Position numbers and translations under genes: made by a program. Below, piece by piece: positions 59,207 through 64,000 of a DNA stretch of 64,000 nucleotides (within the stretch, counting starts at the first letter, position 1; each line of letters begins with the position of its first letter). The stretch lies in assembly GCF_004217175.1 (NCBI RefSeq), contig NZ_SHKI01000006.1, forward strand, positions 1-64,000, read 5' to 3'. The notes beneath the pieces are model-generated. The model searched no databases. It was given only the letters and a program-made list of their open reading frames with translations, and was not told where the DNA came from. The DNA is from Leucobacter luti. GTDB lineage: Bacteria > Actinomycetota > Actinomycetes > Actinomycetales > Microbacteriaceae.

Positions 59207-59996
59207 GAGGGGCGCCTGCTCCTGCGCGCGGCGCCCCTGTGCGTGGCGCTTGGCCGCTGACGGCGCAGGTCCGACCCGGCCACGCAGGTCCGACCCGTTA
59301 GCGCAGATCCGACCTGGTCGCGCACATCCGACCCGCTAGCGCAGCTCCGCCCCTGTTTGGGGGCGGAACGCGGCGGTGGCGCGGGTCGGATGTGGGGGAT
59401 CGGGTCGGATCTTCGGGTGGTAGGCGCCGGGCGTGGTCGGGCGCTCGGTCCGACGCGCGGCTGCTGCGCGGGCGCGCGCGTTCACCGGGGTCTGCGCGCA
59501 CGCGCGGATGGCCGATCGGGCGCGCCCGAGACCGGCCGCTCGGCCGCCGCCGGCGCAGGTCCGACCCTGTCGCGCAGGTCCGACCCTGTCGCGTAGGTCC
59601 GACCCTGTCGCGTAGGTCCGACCCTGTCGCGTAGGTCCGACCCTGTCGCGCAGCTCCGACCCTCTAGTGCAGATCCGACCCTGTTTGGGGGCGGAACGCG
59701 ACGGTGGCGCGGGTCGGATGTGTGGGATCGGGTCGGATCTGCGCCCCGCCCGGACGGAGCTTAGCCCCGCCCGCCCGTCCGCCCGCAAACACAGTCCAGC
59801 GGCGCCCGCCGGCCCGTGCCGCCCGCCGCGCGGCAGACCGCAGGCCCAGCGGCCCTCGCAGCGGGCGCAGCGGCCTACGCAGCAGGCCCAGCGGCCTACG
59901 AGCGGGCGCAGCGGGCCCAGAGGCCCACGCAGCGGCCCACGCAGCGGGCCCAGCGGCCCACGCAGCGGGCGCCGGGCCCGCGCCGCAGGTCGGGGC
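59207..59996. repeat. Gene-free repeat region C
   Basis: 790 bp, no gene. The core GTCCGACCC (variants ATCC, CTCC) occurs at 59269, 59288, 59307, 59326, 59345 and at 59559, 59578, 59597, 59616, 59635, 59654, 59673: two arrays each with exact 19-bp spacing. Each is followed by an inverted core GGGTCGGAT pair (59383/59402 and the copy near 59711/59730), again 19 bp apart, within a 60-bp duplicated block (59353-59412 and 59681-59740, two differences). Beyond 59780 come GC-rich CAGCGGCC-type short repeats. Confidence 0.88.
59554..59680. repeat. Seven-copy 19-bp tandem array (GTCGCGTAGGTCCGACCCT unit)
   Basis: Units repeat every 19 bp; the middle copies are identical and the outer ones diverge (GCAGCTCCGAC, GCAGATCCGAC), as expected for an array that grows internally. 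Confidence 0.92.
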
Positions 59997-61985
59997 CTAC
60001 GCCTCCGGCTCGGCCACGAGCAGCTGGTGCTGCGCGAGCTCCCGGTACAGCGGGGTGGTCTCGACGAGCTCGGCGTGCGTGCCCTCGCCAACCACCCGGC
60101 CGGCGTCGAGCACCACGATCTTGTCTGAATCGACGACCGTCGAGAGCCGGTGCGCGATCACCACGAGCGTGCGCCCGGTGGCGACGGAGTCGAGGGCGTC
60201 GCGCATGAGGCGCTCGTTGACGCCGTCGAGGCTGGCCGTCGACTCATCGAGCAGCAGCACGGGCGGCGCGGTGAGCAGAGCACGGGCGATCGCGAGGCGC
60301 TGCTTCTCGCCGCCGGAGAGCAGAATCCCGCTCTCGCCCACCTGCAGGTCGAGCGCCGCGGCGAGCTCGCCCGGGGAGAGCGGCGCGGGCGAGTCGGGGT
60401 TTGCGGAGGTGGTGCTGCCGCCGGACGCGCGACCGAGCAGCCCGCCGAGGTTCACGGCGCGGAGCACGCGGGCGCACGCCTCGTCGGTCGCGTGCGGAGC
60501 GCCCAGCCGCAGGTTGTCGCGCAGCGTGCCTGCCAGCACGGGGGCGTCCTGCTCCACGTAGCCGAGCTGCGCCCGGAGCTCGGCGCGGTCGAGCGCGCGC
60601 AGCTCAGCCCCGAAGAGCGACACCGTCCCGGAGTCGGGGTCGTAGAACCGCTCCATGAGGCCGAGGATCGTTGACTTGCCCGCTCCGGACGGCCCGACGA
60701 GCGCCACGCGAGTGCCGCGCTGCACGTCGAAGCTCACCCCGTGGAGCACCGGCGTCTCGACGATCTCCGCGGGCGGCACGTCGCGCGCCGCCCCGCGCCC
60801 GCTGCGCACCAGCGAGCGGGCGTCCGCGCGCTCGGGCGCGGCGGAGCGGTAGGTGAAGTGGACGTCCGCGAACGAGATCGCGGGGGCCTGCGGCACGCTC
60901 ACCTCGTCGAGCGGCTCGATCCGGCCGCGGGGGGAGAGCTCCGCATCGTGCGCGGTCTCGGTGGACAGCGAGGTGATCTCCTGGATGCGGCCGAGCGCGC
61001 CGAGCGCCTGATTGACCGCCGAGATTGCCCCGAAGGCCTGTCCGAGCGGCGTGATCATGAGGAACAGGAACACGATGAACATGACCAGCTGCGCGATGGT
61101 GATCGCCCCGGTCGCCACGCGGAAGCCGCCAAGCCCGAGCACCACGAGGAACGAGAGCTGCATGGCGAGGAACGAGATCGGCACGATCAGCGCCGAGATT
61201 CGAGCCACCTTGAGGCCGAGACGGTACGCGTCGCGCGCATCCTGCTCGGTGGCCTGCTGCTCGCGCTCGGCGGCTCCGGCCGCGCGAATGGTGCGAATCG
61301 ACGACACAGTGCGGTCGACCTGGGCGGCGAGATCGCCGACCTTCTCCTGCGCCTGGGCCACTGCCGGTCGGATCTTGCCGGACACGAGCACCACGATCAC
61401 GAGGGCCACCAGGATCACGCCGAACGTGATGCCGAACAGCAGCGGGTCGATCACGAGCATGCCGATGAGCGCGCCAATGAAGACGAGGATGCCGCTCATC
61501 GCCTCAACGAGGCCCTGCGTGAGCACGGCGCGCAGCAGGGTGGTGTCGCTGCCGACGCGGGAGACGAGGTCGCCGGTGCGGCGCCGGTCGAACTGCGAGA
61601 TCGGCAGGTGCAGGATCTTGGCGATCAGGTGGCGACGGCTGGTGAGCACGACGCCCTCGCCCATGCGCTGCAGCACATAGTGCTGGAAGCCGCTGAGGAC
61701 CGCGTCGACCACCACGATCGCGGAGAGCAGCACGAGCAGGCTGGTGAGCGCCTCACCCGATTCGACGCGGGTGATGAGCTGGCCGAGGATGGGCGGTTGC
61801 ACGAGCGAGGTGACCGCGCCGATGATGCCGAGCACCAGTGCGAGCACGAGCAGTTTGCGCTGCTCGAAGAGGTAGGGGACGAGCTGCTTGATTGAGGCGC
61901 GCGGCCCCCGGGGCGCCTCGGCTGCGGCTCCCCGGCCGCGGCCTCCGCGACGGTTCTCGGACGGGGCGGCGGCGTGCTCTGACAT
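59997..61985 (-). CDS. ABC exporter, fused permease-ATPase
   Basis: 662 residues. Six-helix type IV exporter domain (~35-330) preceded by a basic Gly-rich tail, then a nucleotide-binding domain with Walker A GPSGAGKST, signature ILLSGGEKQR, Walker B PVLLLDESTASLDGV and H-loop IAHRLSTV. Unusual insertions enlarge the ATPase domain: one between the first strands (RADARSLVRSGRGAARDVPPAE) and one before the signature (SGGSTTSANPDSPAPLSPGELAA). It would act as a homodimer exporting drugs, lipids or peptides. Leaderless layout: TAGAGT ends 7 nt before the ATG. Confidence 0.92.
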   Translation of the reverse strand: MSEHAAAPSENRRGGRGRGAAAEAPRGPRASIKQLVPYLFEQRKLLVLALVLGIIGAVTSLVQPPILGQLITRVESGEALTSLLVLLSAIVVVDAVLSGFQHYVLQRMGEGVVLTSRRHLIAKILHLPISQFDRRRTGDLVSRVGSDTTLLRAVLTQGLVEAMSGILVFIGALIGMLVIDPLLFGITFGVILVALVIVVLVSGKIRPAVAQAQEKVGDLAAQVDRTVSSIRTIRAAGAAEREQQATEQDARDAYRLGLKVARISALIVPISFLAMQLSFLVVLGLGGFRVATGAITIAQLVMFIVFLFLMITPLGQAFGAISAVNQALGALGRIQEITSLSTETAHDAELSPRGRIEPLDEVSVPQAPAISFADVHFTYRSAAPERADARSLVRSGRGAARDVPPAEIVETPVLHGVSFDVQRGTRVALVGPSGAGKSTILGLMERFYDPDSGTVSLFGAELRALDRAELRAQLGYVEQDAPVLAGTLRDNLRLGAPHATDEACARVLRAVNLGGLLGRASGGSTTSANPDSPAPLSPGELAAALDLQVGESGILLSGGEKQRLAIARALLTAPPVLLLDESTASLDGVNERLMRDALDSVATGRTLVVIAHRLSTVVDSDKIVVLDAGRVVGEGTHAELVETTPLYRELAQHQLLVAEPEA

Positions 61986-61992
61986 AGGGCCA

Positions 61993-61998
61993 ACTCTA
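61993..61998 (-). promoter_or_regulatory. -10 box TAGAGT for the ABC exporter
   Basis: TAGAGT on the minus strand lies 7 nt before the start codon at 61985, with no Shine-Dalgarno between. Confidence 0.5.
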
Positions 61999-62131
61999 CC
62001 GAGGCACGCTGACAGCGGGCCTCGGAAACGTGTGCACCCGGCGGCCCGGGCCCCAGGCCATCCGGACTAGCCGAGCAGCCCAGGCCCCCAGGTCCCCTGG
62101 GCGCCCAGGCCGCCCGGCCTTGAACGCGTGG

Positions 62132-62659
62132 CTACGAATCGCTCCCGGGCACGAGCCGGAGCGTCGGCCCGGTCTCGCGGATCCGCCGCGCGGTCACCGC
62201 GAGGTGCAGGGCGGCCTCCGCGGCCTCCTGCCCCTTCGACTCCGGGGCGCCGGGGCGGCCGGAGCGGTCGAGCGCCTGCTGCTCGGTGTCGGTGGTGAGG
62301 ATGCCGAACCCGACCGGCCGGCCAGCGTCGAGCTGCACGCGGGTGAGGCCGTCGGTGACGGCGTTGCAGACGTAGTCGAAGTGCGGCGTGCCGCCCCGGA
62401 TGATCACGCCGAGGCACACGACGGCATCAAACCCGCCGCCGCCCGAGCTGAGCGGCGCCAGCGCAACCTGCGCGGCGAGCGGCAGCTCGAACGCGCCGGC
62501 CACGCGGAACAGGCTGTGCTCTGCGCCGGATGCGGACAGTGTCTCCTCCGCGCCCGCGACGAGCGCGGACATGATCTCCTCGTGCCAGCTCCCGGCAAGG
62601 ATCGCAACGCGCAGGCCACTCGCGTCGACAGTAAGGTTTGGTGCTCCAGCGCCGCTCAT
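62132..62659 (-). CDS. ribH: 6,7-dimethyl-8-ribityllumazine synthase
   Basis: 175 residues. Condenses 5-amino-6-ribitylamino-uracil with dihydroxybutanone phosphate, the penultimate riboflavin step; forms icosahedral or pentameric assemblies. Signatures: VAILAGSWHEEIMSALVAGAEETL, VAGAFELPLAAQVAL, VVCLGVIIRGGTPHFDYVCNAVTDGLTRVQLD, and GRPVGFGILTTDTEQQALDR. AAGGAG is 5 nt before the ATG. It follows ribBA by 38 nt in the same operon. Confidence 0.96.
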   Translation of the reverse strand: MSGAGAPNLTVDASGLRVAILAGSWHEEIMSALVAGAEETLSASGAEHSLFRVAGAFELPLAAQVALAPLSSGGGGFDAVVCLGVIIRGGTPHFDYVCNAVTDGLTRVQLDAGRPVGFGILTTDTEQQALDRSGRPGAPESKGQEAAEAALHLAVTARRIRETGPTLRLVPGSDS

Positions 62660-62697
62660 GGTGGCTCCTTCGGTGGTGGGGGTCGTGTCGGATCGGG

Positions 62698-63984
62698 TTA
62701 GCGCACCGCGTCGGGCAGCTGGTGCCCCATGCGGTCGCGCTTGGCGTTGAGGTAGCCGACGTTCTGCTCGGTCACGCCGACGAGCAGGGGCACCCGCTCG
62801 ACCACGTCGATGCCGTGCGCCTCAAGCTGCGACACCTTGTCCGGGTTGTTCGTGAGCAGGCGGACGCGCTCAACGCCGAGGTCGGCGAGGATCTCTGCGG
62901 CGGCCGTGTAGTCGCGGCTGTCCGCGGGGAGCCCGAGCTGCAGGTTCGCGTCGAGCGTGTCGAGCCCCTGTTCCTGCAGCTGGTAGGCGCGCAGTTTGTT
63001 GGCGAGGCCGATGCCGCGTCCCTCATGCCCGCGGAGGTATACGACGATGCCGCCGCGCTCGTGAATCAGGTCGAGGGCGGCGTCGAGCTGCGGGCCGCAC
63101 TCGCACTTCAGCGATCCGAATGCCTCGCCGGTGATGCACTCGGAGTGCACGCGGACGAGCGCATCGCTCTGCGGCAGCGCGCCCTCCGGGGTCGGCGCAA
63201 CCAGGGCGATGTGGTCGACCCCCACGCGGCGGTCGCGGTACGCAAGCGCGCGGAAGTCGCCGTGCTCGGTGGGGAGCAGCGTGTTCGCGCGCAGGCTCAC
63301 GCGGCGGTTGTGTGGCTCACCGGCGGGTGCCCCGGCGGGATCATGCTCGTTGAGGTATGCGATGAGCTGCTCGATCGTGATCACGAGCACGCCCTCGCGC
63401 GCGCCGAGCTCAATGAGCCCGGGGAGGCGCATCATCTCGCCGTCCTCGGCGACGATCTCCGCGATCGCCGCAACCGGCCGCAGCCCGGCGAGGCGCATCA
63501 GCTCGACGGCCGCCTCGGTGTGGCCGTCGCGGGCGCGAACGCCCCCGTCGACGGCGCGCAGCGGCAGCACGTGCCCGGGGCGGCGCACGTCGGTGGGTAC
63601 GCCGGCCGGGTTTGCCAGCGCGCGCAGCGTGGTGGTGCGATCGCTCGCGCTAATCCCGGTGGTGATCCCGTGCGCCGCGTCGACCGTGACCGTGTAGGCC
63701 GTGCCGCGGGCGTCCTCGTTGCGCTCCACCATCATGGGGAGTTCGAGCTGATCGGCGACCTCGTTGGTCATGGGCGCGCAGAGCAGGCCGGACGACCAGC
63801 GCACGGTCCACGCGATCCACTCCTGGCTCGCGAGCTCGGCGGAGATGATGACGTCGCCCTCGTTCTCGCGGTTCTCGTTGTCGGCAACGATGACCGGGCG
63901 GCCCGCCTTGATCGCGGCGACGGCGTCCTCGATGCGGGCGATCCCGGCGGTCCGGGGTGCGTCAGGGGTGGCTTCGGTGCTCAT
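62698..63984 (-). CDS. ribBA: Bifunctional DHBP synthase / GTP cyclohydrolase II
   Basis: 428 residues. The N-terminal RibB half (to ~210) makes 3,4-dihydroxy-2-butanone 4-phosphate, with VADNENRENEGD and the DAAHGITTGISASDRTTT block; the C-terminal RibA half opens GTP, with zinc cysteines in SECITGEAFGSLKCECGPQ and the substrate motif RGHEGRGIGLANKLRAYQLQEQGLDT. Both feed ribH downstream. AAGGA precedes the ATG at 63984. Any FMN riboswitch and the other rib genes would lie beyond the window end, since only 16 bases remain upstream. Confidence 0.97.
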   Translation of the reverse strand: MSTEATPDAPRTAGIARIEDAVAAIKAGRPVIVADNENRENEGDVIISAELASQEWIAWTVRWSSGLLCAPMTNEVADQLELPMMVERNEDARGTAYTVTVDAAHGITTGISASDRTTTLRALANPAGVPTDVRRPGHVLPLRAVDGGVRARDGHTEAAVELMRLAGLRPVAAIAEIVAEDGEMMRLPGLIELGAREGVLVITIEQLIAYLNEHDPAGAPAGEPHNRRVSLRANTLLPTEHGDFRALAYRDRRVGVDHIALVAPTPEGALPQSDALVRVHSECITGEAFGSLKCECGPQLDAALDLIHERGGIVVYLRGHEGRGIGLANKLRAYQLQEQGLDTLDANLQLGLPADSRDYTAAAEILADLGVERVRLLTNNPDKVSQLEAHGIDVVERVPLLVGVTEQNVGYLNAKRDRMGHQLPDAVR

Positions 63985-64000
63985 GCGTGTGGTCCTTCGG

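Noticed and set aside
63985-64000. FMN riboswitch upstream of ribBA
   Set aside because: Only 16 bases upstream are visible; none can be claimed. The first rib gene is probably further upstream outside the window.

Overview
The window is a high-GC, densely packed chromosomal segment from an actinobacterium, most likely a member of the Microbacteriaceae (a Leucobacter-like genome is my best guess; this is inference from gene style, not from a database search). Supporting signs are the actinobacterial 5S rRNA end, single-chain glycyl-tRNA synthetase, DUF3151 and DUF3618 proteins, an Rv2578c-type radical SAM protein under a TCGAAC-N4-GTTCGA SOS box, many GTG starts, and a recurring leaderless-gene layout in which a TANNNT -10 box lies 6-7 nt before the start codon.

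Layout. 1-9.5 kb: end of an rRNA operon, glyS preceded by a tiny leaderless upstream ORF, a CPBP-family membrane protein, a protoporphyrinogen-oxidase-like flavoprotein, an envelope trio (YtxH-like, holin-like, DUF3618), hemD and a PH-like protein; then on the minus strand a nitroreductase, an AEC transporter and a TetR regulator. 9.5-20 kb: a probable catabolic island made of a YtcJ-type amidohydrolase with an NhaC-family transporter, and a divergent RpiR regulator facing a C45 acyltransferase/amidase followed by a complete peptide/nickel-type ABC importer (binding protein, two permeases, two ATPases). 20-30 kb: lysG/lysE-type exporter pair, a lactonase-fold protein, a CitAB/DcuSR-type two-component system divergent from the tripartite tricarboxylate transporter tctCBA, and a cytosine-deaminase/permease pair. 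30.2-31 kb: a gene-free repeat region. 31-35 kb: an MMPL exporter with an overlapping NarL-type two-component system. 35-40.3 kb: threonine aldolase, a second CPBP protein bracketed by DnaA-box-like repeat elements, and a VanY-VanR-VanS-like group in which the response regulator carries an in-frame TAG. 40.4-44 kb: a YtrA-type regulator with its ABC transporter and a dicarboxylate/glutamate symporter. 44-64 kb: mostly housekeeping genes (YajQ, purA, chorismate mutase, holB, tRNA-Thr, riboflavin genes ribBA and ribH) mixed with a lipoprotein, a P1B ATPase, a glycosylase-annotated family protein, an acyltransferase and an ABC exporter, with two further gene-free repeat regions (45.9-46.3 kb and 59.2-60 kb).

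The strongest unexplained structures are (i) three copies of a 62-bp element at 36344-37577 with rigid spacing: three DnaA-box-like 9-mers 11-12 bp apart, an inverted 9-mer, then a 20-bp palindrome; (ii) three gene-free regions containing cores repeated at exactly 19 bp although the core sequence in one of them is unrelated to the other two; (iii) the interrupted VanR-like regulator; (iv) an apparently LexA-controlled leaderless radical SAM gene; and (v) the amidohydrolase/C45/ABC island, whose substrate is unknown. No insertion sequence, CRISPR array, prophage or integrase was found.
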